Assembly: GCF_000213055.1 (NCBI RefSeq)
Contig: NZ_CM001165.1
Span: forward strand, 4,052,945-4,116,944
Direction: 5' to 3'
Length of the DNA: 64,000 nt
From: Streptomyces sp. Tu6071
Lineage (GTDB): Bacteria > Actinomycetota > Actinomycetes > Streptomycetales > Streptomycetaceae
Part shown: piece after piece, positions 7,489 through 15,351 of the stretch
How the letters are laid out: every line of letters starts with the position of its first letter
Numbering within the stretch: position 1 is the stretch's first letter
Translations under genes and position numbers: made by a program
Notes under the pieces: generated by a model
What the model was told of the DNA's origin: nothing
Database searches by the model: none
The model's input: only the letters and a program-made list of their open reading frames with translations

Positions 7489-10191
7489 ATGGGCTTACAT
7501 GGTGCGGTGCTGACGTTCGCGGTGCTGGGTCCGTTCGAAGTCCGTGCGGGTGATCATTCGGTCCACGTCGGGGGCCGAATGTCCCGCAGGCTACTGGCGA
7601 TTCTGGTCGCTGGGGAAGGCCGACCGGTCTCGGAGGACAGCCTGGCGGAAAGGCTGTGGGGGGACCACCAGCCACGCAACCCGGCGGGCGCCTTGCAGGT
7701 GTACGTCTCGCGGCTCCGCCGGGTGCTGCCGGGCACGGCGTTGCAGCGCTCCGCCGGCGGCTACCGGCTCGTTCCCGTCGGCACCGACGTCGAACAGTTC
7801 CGTGGCCACCTCGTCCGCGCTCATGCGCTGGTGGCCGACGACCGCCAGGCCGAGGCGCACGAGGCTTTCGAGGCGGCGCTGGGGTTGTGGCGCGGGACAC
7901 CCTACGAGGACCTGGGCGACGACGAGTCGACGGTGGCGATCCGTGCCGCTTTGCTGGAACAGCGTGACAGCGCCCAGGAGGAGGCCGCCGCGTCACTACT
8001 GGCCTCCGGTAACCACGCCGGTTCCGTGGCCAGGCTCGAACCGCTGGTGCACGCGGCGCCGTACCGCGAACGTCGTTGGCAACTGCTTGCGCTGGCGCTC
8101 TACCGTTGCGGACGCCAAGCTGACGCGCTCAACGCGGTGCGCCGCGTGCGAACCCTGCTGGCCGAGGAACTGGGTATCGACCCGGGACCGGTGTTGCGGC
8201 AGCTCGAAAGTCGCATCCTGTCCCAGGACCCGGCCCTGGCGGCCACCGGTTCCCCGGCAGTGAAGCCCAATGACCGGCAGCTGTCGTCGTTCGTCGGACG
8301 CGACGCCGATCTGGCCCTGCTGAGCCGTCTCGTCGGCCTGCACCGGCTCGTCACCGTCGTGGGGCCCGCCGGATCGGGCAAGACCCGTCTGGCCGTGGAA
8401 TGGGCGGGGCGGGACGCAGTCGTCCGGCTCGCCGATGTAGCCGACCCCGCCCACCTGGTTTCAGCGGTCGCCGCGGCGACCGGCGTCACCGGGTGCACCG
8501 GGGACCTGTACGAGGCACTCATCAAGCGGCTGCGCCTGTACGGGAAACTTCTGGTACTCGATAACTGCGAGCACCTCGGCGGCGAGGTGGCCCAGGTCGT
8601 CGTCGACCTGCTCGACCGGATCCCCACGTTGCGTGTGGTGGCCACCAGCCGCAGCCCGCTCGGCGTCGACGGCGAGCACAGTCTGCCGCTCGGGCCGCTG
8701 GCTGCCAGCGACGCCGTGACGTTACTGGCCGATCGCATTCGCGCGGGCCGTCCCGGCTGGACCGAGCAGGACGCCGACCGCAAGGATCTGGGCCGCCTCG
8801 CCAACGCGCTGGACCGTCTGCCGCTGGCCCTGGAGCTGGCGGCGGCGCGGGTGCGGACCTTCGGCGTACGGGGGCTGATCGCGAACCTGGACGACCGTTT
8901 CACCGTGCTGGGCAGGATCCCGCACAGCAAGATGACCCCCCACGCGACGTTGCAGGAAGCTGTCGCGTGGAGTTTCGACCTCCTGTCCGGCGAGGAGCAC
9001 GACCTCGCGGTGCGGCTCTGGCCTTACGAGGGCGGCTTCCCCTTGGAGGCCGCGGGCTCCGCCGGTGATCTTGGCGCACTCGTCTCGCTGGTCGACCAGT
9101 CCGTGGTCACCGCCGAGACCGGCGGCAGCACGGCGCGCTACTGGATGCTGGAGACGATCCGGGCGTACGGCCGGTTGGTGGACGGAGATCCGGCGGCGAC
9201 CCGGGCTGCTCATGCCCTCTGGGTCCGCAAGCTGGTCGCCCAAGCCGAGGGCGACCTGCAGGGCGTACGGTCCGCCACCACGATGGCGGCGCTGCGTCTG
9301 GAATTGCCGAACCTGCGCGCCGGGCTCGCTCACGACCTGACGTATGCCCCGGTTGAGGCATTGCGTACGGCCGCGCGGCTCATGTGGTTCTGGATCCGCA
9401 GCGGCCTGCTTGCCGAGGGCAACCGGACGCTGAGCGCGGCCCTTGCCGCGGCGCCGGACGCGCCACTCGGCGACATCGTGCGTGCCAAGACCTCCTCGGC
9501 TGCCCTGTCCTACTTCACCGGCGACGTCACCACCGCGCGCCACACGCTGTCCGAGGCGAACTTGGCGGTGGCCTCGGAACCGAGGTATCGAAGCTTGCTC
9601 GCCGAGGTCCGCTACTACCAGGCGCTGGTCCAGTTGCCGGGAGGCGACCCGGTGGTCGCGCTGGCCGCGTCGGCCGAGGCGCACGTCATCGCCACCGAAA
9701 CGCAGACCACCTGGCTTGTCGCGGCGACCGCGATGGCGTGGGGCGCCGCCCTCGTCATGGCCGGCCGGACCGTCGAAGGCCGAGACCGGTTGCGGGCCGC
9801 GGTGCAACTCGCCGACGGCTCCGGGCTCGTCTGGACGGCCGCGCTCAGCGAGCTGATGCTGGCCCAGACCCTGGTCGACGCGAAGGGCAGCGAAGCGTTG
9901 CCCCTGCTGCGGTCCTCACTGCAACGCTTCCTCGTCGAAGGAGACCTGAGTAATCAGCTGGCCGTGCTGCACAACGGGGCCCTGGTCCTGGACGCCGCCG
10001 ACGACGCGGCCGGCGCCGCGCTGCTTCGCGGCATCGTCCATTTTCACCAGGCACACAGCGACATCCGACCGGCTGGCACCTTTCTGCAGTCGACCGTGCC
10101 GCAGGGCTGGTACGAGGGCCCGCCGCCCTCCCAGCCGGCAGCGCTCAACGACGCCCTCGCCGTCCTGAGCGCCTCGGTGCGCGCTGTCTGA
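7489..10191 (+). CDS. SARP/AfsR-like transcriptional regulator with BTAD and NTPase domains
   Basis: About 900 aa. Domain order: OmpR-like winged helix (residues 1-95; RLLAILVAGEGRPVSEDSLAERLWG), bacterial transcriptional activation domain (about 100-245), then a STAND-type ATPase with Walker A VVGPAGSGKTRL (about 289-300) and Walker B LLVLDNCEHL (about 352-361), and a helical repeat C-terminus. Such proteins activate antibiotic clusters. The start could be the ATG at 7489 or GTG at 7507; neither has a clear ribosome site. TTA codons occur at 8722-8724 and, if the ATG is used, at 7495-7497, suggesting bldA-dependent translation. The neighbouring oxidoreductase genes are candidate targets. Confidence 0.88.
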   Translation: MGLHGAVLTFAVLGPFEVRAGDHSVHVGGRMSRRLLAILVAGEGRPVSEDSLAERLWGDHQPRNPAGALQVYVSRLRRVLPGTALQRSAGGYRLVPVGTDVEQFRGHLVRAHALVADDRQAEAHEAFEAALGLWRGTPYEDLGDDESTVAIRAALLEQRDSAQEEAAASLLASGNHAGSVARLEPLVHAAPYRERRWQLLALALYRCGRQADALNAVRRVRTLLAEELGIDPGPVLRQLESRILSQDPALAATGSPAVKPNDRQLSSFVGRDADLALLSRLVGLHRLVTVVGPAGSGKTRLAVEWAGRDAVVRLADVADPAHLVSAVAAATGVTGCTGDLYEALIKRLRLYGKLLVLDNCEHLGGEVAQVVVDLLDRIPTLRVVATSRSPLGVDGEHSLPLGPLAASDAVTLLADRIRAGRPGWTEQDADRKDLGRLANALDRLPLALELAAARVRTFGVRGLIANLDDRFTVLGRIPHSKMTPHATLQEAVAWSFDLLSGEEHDLAVRLWPYEGGFPLEAAGSAGDLGALVSLVDQSVVTAETGGSTARYWMLETIRAYGRLVDGDPAATRAAHALWVRKLVAQAEGDLQGVRSATTMAALRLELPNLRAGLAHDLTYAPVEALRTAARLMWFWIRSGLLAEGNRTLSAALAAAPDAPLGDIVRAKTSSAALSYFTGDVTTARHTLSEANLAVASEPRYRSLLAEVRYYQALVQLPGGDPVVALAASAEAHVIATETQTTWLVAATAMAWGAALVMAGRTVEGRDRLRAAVQLADGSGLVWTAALSELMLAQTLVDAKGSEALPLLRSSLQRFLVEGDLSNQLAVLHNGALVLDAADDAAGAALLRGIVHFHQAHSDIRPAGTFLQSTVPQGWYEGPPPSQPAALNDALAVLSASVRAV

Positions 10192-10291
10192 CCGGTGTCA
10201 CCCGGGTATATAGGTGCTCGGCCAGGATCAGGCCGGAAGCGGTCCACGACCCGTAATACGTCGACACCCGTATCAGCTCAGGAGCTTCTCG

Positions 10292-10548
10292 ATGCGCATT
10301 GGCATCGGAAGACCCAACCAGGTGGGGCGACGTCCGCGCCTCGGTGATTCCCCGCCTGCGAGCGGAGGAAACGGGCTTCTCCAGGCTGGGTATCACCGGC
10401 CGGTTCGCCTATCCGGGCGTGAGGGACACCGTCGGCCTGGCCGCTGCCGCCGGCCAGGGCGGCGTTCGGGCTGCTCGGCCAGGTGCTGCTGGCGATCATT
10501 TGGCCGGGGGTTCCGCTGGCCAAGGAAGCAGCTTCGATCCACCGGTAG
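10292..10548 (+). pseudogene. broken LLM-class oxidoreductase, paralogue of the gene at 4608-5462
   Basis: AGGAG at 10280-10284 precedes an ATG that starts MRIGIGRPNQ, as in the intact LLM gene. The similarity then jumps frame to DVRASVIP...GRFAYPGVRDTVGLAAAAG, and again to VLLAIIWPGVPLAKEAASIH, which ends at TAG 10546-10548. Each piece aligns in order with the first 100 residues of the LLM protein at 4608-5462. At least two frameshifts and loss of the last two thirds make it a pseudogene. The 262 bases after it show no gene. Confidence 0.75.
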
Positions 10549-10810
10549 ACCGTGGGCCAGGCAGGGCCGAAGACCGGAGGGAGCTGCCGCCTGGTGCATC
10601 CCGAACGGGCGACGAAACGATCGCGACCAACGCCTCGCGGTCACGCGCCCGCCACCGGCCCCCACCCTGCGGACGTATCACCACTGTTGGAGCCACTACC
10701 CGCCGAAACGACCTCCATAACTCGCCCGGCGCCCACCGCTCCGCAAGGCTCGTCATGCTCAGATCGGATAGTGATCCTGCCAAAGGAAACGACGTCCAAG
10801 GGCGCGCGAA

Positions 10811-10817
10811 TGGCACG
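10811..10817. promoter_or_regulatory. remaining arm-type repeat at the inner side of att2 (E3 side)
   Basis: TGGCACG, embedded in CGCGAATGGCACGCCGCC, is identical to the E2-side sequence at 35353-35370. The partner repeat expected 11 bp upstream is degenerate (GGGCGCG at 10800-10806). It is followed, as in the other elements, by GGTCTAGACAAC and a terminator hairpin. Confidence 0.5.
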
Positions 10818-10844
10818 CCGCCCCCTGAAGGTCTAGACAACGCT

Positions 10845-10873
10845 GGAGCCCCAGGTCGTTGACCTGGGGCTCC
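10845..10873. terminator. terminator hairpin beside att2
   Basis: A perfect 13-bp stem, GGAGCCCCAGGTC and GACCTGGGGCTCC, with a GTT loop. It lies 7 bases outside the tRNA-like att2. It is homologous in position and stem core (CCCCAGGTC/GACCTGGGG) to the hairpins beside the other tRNA copies. Confidence 0.8.
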
Positions 10874-10880
10874 ATATAAG

Positions 10881-10921
10881 AGCGGGTGACGAGAATCGAA
10901 CTCGCGCTCTGAGCTTGGGAA
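10881..10921 (-). repeat. att2: exact 3' part of tRNA-Gly (junction E3/E2)
   Basis: 41 bases identical to 41031-41071 of the intact tRNA-Gly, from the discriminator to the anticodon loop. The CCA is not preserved beyond it. Sequence similarity ends at the same base as in att3, pointing to strand exchange near the anticodon loop. Confidence 0.92.
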
Positions 10922-11031
10922 TCACCCGTACTTCGGGCTGTTTCACGCTCCTGAGCTGCGGCGACGGGCTACCGCGTCTGCCCCACAGATGTGGGATGAC
11001 GCCGTTGTTGTCCGCTGTTTACCGCCCCTAC

Positions 11032-11048
11032 TGGCACGATGTGGCACG
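11032..11048. promoter_or_regulatory. paired arm-type repeats at the inner side of att2 (E2 side)
   Basis: TGGCACG at 11032-11038 and 11042-11048, 10 bp apart. The same heptamer pair occurs at the other end of E2 (35348-35354 and 35359-35365). Apart from the short inverted repeat CCGAAC-GAAA-GTTCGG at 11525-11540 and the promoter below, the interval 10922-11609 holds nothing I can support. Confidence 0.55.
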
Positions 11049-11594
11049 CTCCTCGGGCGATGCGCGCGAAGGCGAGGCTGCTGCGAAACCCGCAAGCGGG
11101 AGCACCTTGGCGGGCGCAGTGCCTCTCGTCGGTCATGCAGGCGGGTACAACCGTGCGAGGGGAGGCCTGTCCTTGGCTGACACGCTTCACCGAGCAGGCG
11201 CCGTTCCTTCAGCATGCCCAAGTTCGCGCTTCGCCGCGCACTGATTCGGTGCTTTGTGGCCGGCGGCATAGTGGGAGTCTCTGGCCCTCATGGCCGGGTT
11301 TGGGCAGGGGGTGCGCCCCGGTCGGCACTGACTCGCACCCGTGATGAGCGGACACGGTGTCGCTCACCTGGCCGCCCGTCGTCGGCCACATCCCCCTCTG
11401 CGCTTCGTTCGTCGCCCGGACCGTCCGCCCGCCCGTGGCCTTCGGAGCTGTAGGGCTGGGCTCACGGTCAGGGCTGGCCTGTCGCTTTTGTGGCCGAAAG
11501 GCTGAGCGTGATCGGGTAGGTGTACCGAACGAAAGTTCGGCTATGACCTCGCGGTATCCGTGGGGTTGCCTGCTGGACCCTTAACTTTTCGCGT

Positions 11595-11610
11595 GATAAT
11601 TTCACCCCCA
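11595..11610 (+). promoter_or_regulatory. -10 element implying a leaderless transcript
   Basis: TGATAAT (hexamer at 11595-11600) stands 9 bases before the ATG at 11610, in an AT-rich patch unusual for this genome. No ribosome-binding site precedes the ATG. Transcription starting about 7-10 bases after the -10 would begin at or next to the ATG. No convincing -35 is visible. Confidence 0.45.
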
Positions 11611-12281
11611 TGGATAACAGTGGTGTGGAACGGATCAAGCAGGCCATGACTGACCTGTGCGAGCCGCTGTACGACTGCTTCGCCCGTGCAGGCGTCGCCA
11701 AGATCCATTTTTGCCCCGATGAGTCCGAGCGGGATCACGTTCCTGACTTCTCGGGCCGCGACTACAGGTGGCTTCGCACCCATTACGTGCGTGCCCACGT
11801 GCACCACGAGCTGAGCAAGCGCAACGTAGACCCGTGGAGACTCTCGGGCAATCACCGGCGCAACGGCGAGCTCTGGCTCACGGACGGCGAGCTACGCGCG
11901 CGTGTCCTTCACGGTCCGTCCGGGGATATTCCTGCTGCGGGACGAAACCTTGCGCGGCGGGCGTTCTACCGGAACGTGCCCCTCGATCCGAGGCAGATGC
12001 GGTTTGGGCTGCAAGAGCCGATCTTTGGCCCGATGAACGACCGGCTGCTGATCCTGTGGGACCTGGACGCCGCCAACAGGGAGCCGACGCTGCGGGTTGT
12101 CCGCCCCATTGGCCCTAGCCTCTACGGTCGGAGTGTCCCCGTAGACGTGGACTTCGTGTTGCCCACCACTGCCGAGGAACTGGGCTCGATGGAGTTCTTT
12201 CCCTCGGACGAGGACATCAATTTGAACATCCCGAACGAGGAGGAGGGCAATGAATTCGGTGCTGGCGGCATCTCCCGGTGA
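11610..12281 (+). CDS. unknown protein coupled to an XRE-ImmA/IrrE protease
   Basis: A 223-aa soluble protein with no family I recognise. It is rich in Arg, Asp, Trp and Pro, contains HYVRAHVHHEL and an acidic tail (FPSDEDINLNIPNEEEGNE). It has no signal peptide or membrane segment. The following gene starts inside it, overlapping by 32 bases in another frame, so the two are translated as a unit. In such pairs the ImmA/IrrE protein often regulates or cleaves its partner; a toxin, effector or repressor role here is possible but not shown. GC is below that of the chromosome. Confidence 0.7.
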   Translation: MDNSGVERIKQAMTDLCEPLYDCFARAGVAKIHFCPDESERDHVPDFSGRDYRWLRTHYVRAHVHHELSKRNVDPWRLSGNHRRNGELWLTDGELRARVLHGPSGDIPAAGRNLARRAFYRNVPLDPRQMRFGLQEPIFGPMNDRLLILWDLDAANREPTLRVVRPIGPSLYGRSVPVDVDFVLPTTAEELGSMEFFPSDEDINLNIPNEEEGNEFGAGGISR

Positions 12282-13440
12282 ACGCCTGCGCACGCTCAGA
12301 GAGCTGATGGGTCTCACGCAGGCCCAGGTCTCGTCGATGTCCGGAGTGGCATCGTCCTGGATCTCGGACGTTGAGAACGGTTATCGGGATCACGACGATG
12401 CCAAACTGCAACTCATCGCGAAGGCCACCGAGACGCCCATCAGGTTCTTCTACGTCCAGCCCATGGCAGTCCCATTGGACTCCCTACGGTTCAGGAAGCT
12501 CGCCTCCGCGAAGCGGACGGTGACAAAGCGAGTGCACGCCCTCTACAGCGAGAGCTACAGAGTCTCCGACGACTTGATCACAGCGGAGCGGTATCCAACA
12601 CCTCCTCTGCCCTTTACGGGCGCCGACAAGGTCACCAGTGGGGAGATCGAAGAGCTAGCGGATCAGACTCGTATCACCCTCCGGCTTGCCCCGGACAAGC
12701 CGATTCCCCACCTAACACGAGCTCTCGAGCGAGGGGGTATCGCTGTTGCCCCTATGGTTCTGACCGACCAGTCCGGCGACGAACCCAGCAGCAACGATCA
12801 CTTCGGTGTCTCCTACTGGAGTGGCCTCGGTGGCACAGCCTTGATCGGCTATTTTCCGGCCAGTGGTGACCGCGACCGGTTTACCCTCGCTCACGAGCTA
12901 GGGCACCTCGTTCTTCACACATTCCGGCCCCGGGCCAAGGACGCCGAGGCAGAGGCAAACCGCTTCGCATCGGCTCTACTCATGCCTCGGGAGCGGGCAC
13001 AGGAGGATTTGTCACCGCGTATGACGCTGACGGAGTACGCGCGGATGAAGGCCACATGGGGTATCTCCATCCAGGCTCTGATTATGCGTGCGTCCGCTGT
13101 TGGCAGGATCGATGAGACGCGCAAGCGGTCCTTGTATGTTCAGCTTTCTCAACGCAATTGGCGAAAGCAGGAACCGGTTGAAGTCGGTCAAGAGAGTCCT
13201 CTTCTTTTGTGGACCCTCCTGGAACGGCGTTTCGGCCCTAAACCATACGTGCCCGGGGCAGATCACTTGGCGATTCCGCCAGCTGTACTCCGGTCGATCG
13301 CACCCACGCCGAAGGCGCCAGGCATTCGCAGGCCCGCGCGGTCACCGCAGCAGGACGACGCGACCGGTGAGTCGCGAGTGGTTCAGTTCGTGCGCCGCAG
13401 CGAGGGCCCGACCACTGGCCCTACTCGGCTAGCTCGCTGA
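12250..13440 (+). CDS. XRE-family regulator fused to ImmA/IrrE metallopeptidase
   Basis: A 396-aa protein. Residues 8-65 form a helix-turn-helix of the Cro/C1 type (RLRTLRELMGLTQAQVSSMSG). Residues about 130-270 are the IrrE/ImmA zinc protease domain, with the catalytic HELGH motif at about 213-217 and the downstream EANRFASALLMP ligand helix. The C-terminal 100 residues are Pro/Arg-rich. The family cleaves phage-type repressors (ImmA) or DdrO (IrrE) in response to stress. The natural target here may be the coupled upstream protein or another regulator of E2, such as the XRE protein at 31206-31691; neither is demonstrated. Confidence 0.85.
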   Translation: MNSVLAASPGERLRTLRELMGLTQAQVSSMSGVASSWISDVENGYRDHDDAKLQLIAKATETPIRFFYVQPMAVPLDSLRFRKLASAKRTVTKRVHALYSESYRVSDDLITAERYPTPPLPFTGADKVTSGEIEELADQTRITLRLAPDKPIPHLTRALERGGIAVAPMVLTDQSGDEPSSNDHFGVSYWSGLGGTALIGYFPASGDRDRFTLAHELGHLVLHTFRPRAKDAEAEANRFASALLMPRERAQEDLSPRMTLTEYARMKATWGISIQALIMRASAVGRIDETRKRSLYVQLSQRNWRKQEPVEVGQESPLLLWTLLERRFGPKPYVPGADHLAIPPAVLRSIAPTPKAPGIRRPARSPQQDDATGESRVVQFVRRSEGPTTGPTRLAR

Positions 13441-13596
13441 TGCGGGCGCCTAACCGTGCCAGTGGCGGGCCCGTGCGGGCTGGGTAGCAGGGTGGTGAAG
13501 GCGGCCTTTGGGCAGCCTTCAGCCCACCGTCCAGATAGGGCGGGGGTCGGGTGGCTGTCTCGGCGCGGCCACTGGCTGACGGACAATAAGCGGATT

Positions 13597-14333
13597 TCAG
13601 CTCTGCGTTGACCTGGCCGGATGAAGGGTGAGGACGGCCCGGACAAGGTTGGTGATCCGGTTGGTGCTGCATCGGATCTTGCGGAGGACTCGCCAGCCCT
13701 TCAGCGTGGCGACGGCATGTTCGCCGACGCAGCGGATCTTGGCGTGGGTTGTGCTGTGGCGGCGCTGCCGCCGCTTGAGTTCTGGCCGCGGATCGACCCC
13801 CGGATGTGTCGCCCCGCCGCCTGGCCCGCGCGGTCGGTCCAGGTCGTCAGCCCAGTGGTGCTCAGGGCCTCCACGATCCCGTGGGTGCGGGCGGCGGTCA
13901 GGTCGTGGGTGGTACCGGGCAACGCAGGCGAGGCCCACAGCAGTGTGCCGTGCGGGTCGGCGATGAGCTGCACGTTCATTCCATGGCGTTTGTGCTTCCC
14001 GGAGTAGTACGGGCGGTCGGGAGCGATCCGGTCGATCGGCAGGAGCGTTGCCGTCCAGGATCAGGAACGCCTTGCGTCGGGGCGAGGACGGACAGGACTT
14101 CGATCGCCTCGCGTATGTAGCGGTAGGCCGTGGCGGTGCCAATGCCGAACCCGGCGGCGAGCTGAGCGTAGGTATCGCCCTTGCGCAGATGGGCCAGGAC
14201 CAGCAGTTTCTGGTGGTCTGGCGGCAGGCGCCCCCATCGCATGCCCTGCCATCGATGCCGCGAGCGCAGTTGGCCGGCCAGGAAGCACAAGGTGAAGCTG
14301 GACAGGTCCGATGCCGGAGCGGTAAATAAGCAC
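13597..14333 (-). pseudogene. IS5-family transposase, frameshifted
   Basis: Minus-strand fragments in three frames together make one IS5-type transposase. The N-terminal part contains RKGDTYAQLAAGFGIGTATAYRYIREA, the DDE core contains KAFLILDG, then MNVQLIADPHGTLLWASPALPGTTHDL follows, and the end reads TLKGWRVLRKIRCSTNRITNLV. At least two frameshifts separate these pieces, so no functional enzyme is made. GGCTGAC at 13574-13580 and its inverse at 14399-14405 may be what is left of terminal inverted repeats; no target duplication is evident. The insertion separates the ImmA/IrrE pair from the Septu-like pair. Confidence 0.8.
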
Positions 14334-14409
14334 GCGAAGCCTTTGAGGGATCCGGTTCTCTTGGTCGAAAACCCGTCTACCAGAGGCTCCTTGGCGCTGT
14401 CAGCCTAAC

Positions 14410-14426
14410 GCCGGAGTAAGTCCGGC
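14410..14426. terminator. small hairpin after the HNH gene
   Basis: GCCGGA and TCCGGC with a GTAAG loop, 50 bases beyond the HNH gene stop. It is short and not followed by a clear T-run on the minus strand, so terminator activity is only possible. Confidence 0.3.
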
Positions 14427-14475
14427 AGGTTGGAGCAGGCTCGTTCACTGCAGAGCGCCCGTGCCGCACCGGCCT

Positions 14476-15351
14476 TCAACCCGCAGCTATGTCCCGGAAC
14501 CCGCCCTCGCAGTACCAGTGGCTGTTGGCGAGCGCGCGGTACAGGGCCGCCATCCAGTTGTTCCGCCGGGGCTTGCTGCGAAAGCGCATCAAGCTTGCGA
14601 GCTCGGCCCGGACGTCCCCCGCCCCACCGGCAAGGAACACCTCCTCCAGAGCCGCGCCGACAGTGACGAGTTCGTCGGCGCACTGCTTCGCGAAGAGCGA
14701 GTCCAGCTCGAAGGCATCGAAGTGGAACCGTACGCGGTCGGCGAGGTCCTCACCCCAGGTGTGGTGAGGGTCCACGAAGTAGCGGACCCGCCAATCGAGC
14801 GGCCCCGGGCCAGGTTGGACGAGGAGTTCGGCGCGCAGCCAGAGCTGGTCTTCGATGTCGTCGTAATAGGGGTGGAGGCTCTGCTCTCCCCCTGTGGCCG
14901 GGAAGCGATCGAGCTTGATGGTATTGCAGTCGGCGCAGACAGGGATGAGATTGTCGGGCACCACCGCTAAGAAGGGGTAGTGGGCTTTCGGAAGGTGATG
15001 GTCCACCTGCTTGATGCGGCCGATCCCGCACAACGGGCACTTGCCAGGAGCGTTCCTGATCCGGTCGTAGAGCGGGCGCCCGGGGTACTCCTTGTCCCGC
15101 AGCCGCCGATCGTAAAGCCCTATCAGCGCCGTGGTGTGATTCTTATCGGGCGGGTTCGGGCGGAACGCCCTGCGGTCCAGTGAGTGCAGCGCAGATGCGG
15201 TGCACGCCGCGGCGAAGGTCTCTGCCGCCTTGACTATGGACTCCTCGTATCCCGACAGAATCCTTCCCTGCTCCTTGCCGACCTTGGTGCTGGTGCAGAG
15301 CTGGAAGGCTTCACGGGCGGACTCCTGCACCGGGCGATTGATGTGCAGCAT
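14476..15351 (-). CDS. ptuB: HNH endonuclease, PtuB-like (Septu defence)
   Basis: A 291-aa protein. The HNH core has CPLC at about residue 102, the DHHLPK block at about 115, and NLIPVCADCN at about 130-139, giving the CxxC...DHxLPK...YP...NLxPxCxxCN layout of Septu PtuB and related retron-associated nucleases. The N-terminal 100 and C-terminal 130 residues are helical. Its ATG overlaps the ATPase stop by one base (TGATG), so the two are made together. In Septu the ATPase and the nuclease form a complex that blocks phage. Phage specificity cannot be read here. Confidence 0.78.
   Translation of the reverse strand: MLHINRPVQESAREAFQLCTSTKVGKEQGRILSGYEESIVKAAETFAAACTASALHSLDRRAFRPNPPDKNHTTALIGLYDRRLRDKEYPGRPLYDRIRNAPGKCPLCGIGRIKQVDHHLPKAHYPFLAVVPDNLIPVCADCNTIKLDRFPATGGEQSLHPYYDDIEDQLWLRAELLVQPGPGPLDWRVRYFVDPHHTWGEDLADRVRFHFDAFELDSLFAKQCADELVTVGAALEEVFLAGGAGDVRAELASLMRFRSKPRRNNWMAALYRALANSHWYCEGGFRDIAAG

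Larger units (their letters stand above)
3774..10921. mobile_element. E3: decayed integrated element in tRNA-Gly
   Basis: About 7.1 kb bounded by att1 (3774-3815) and att2 (10881-10921). Both ends keep the integrase arm-like repeats seen in E2 (3926-3943 and 10811-10817). No integrase, excisionase or replication gene remains. The content is a broken toxin-antitoxin pair, an LLM flavoprotein, an SDR-like protein, a hemerythrin-like protein, a SARP regulator and a frameshifted second LLM gene. I infer an element fixed by loss of its recombination genes. Confidence 0.65.

Noticed and set aside
10299..10862. 187-codon frame after the SARP gene as a new gene
   Set aside because: Its first part is one frame of the broken LLM paralogue and the rest is unrelated and runs into the att2 hairpin.
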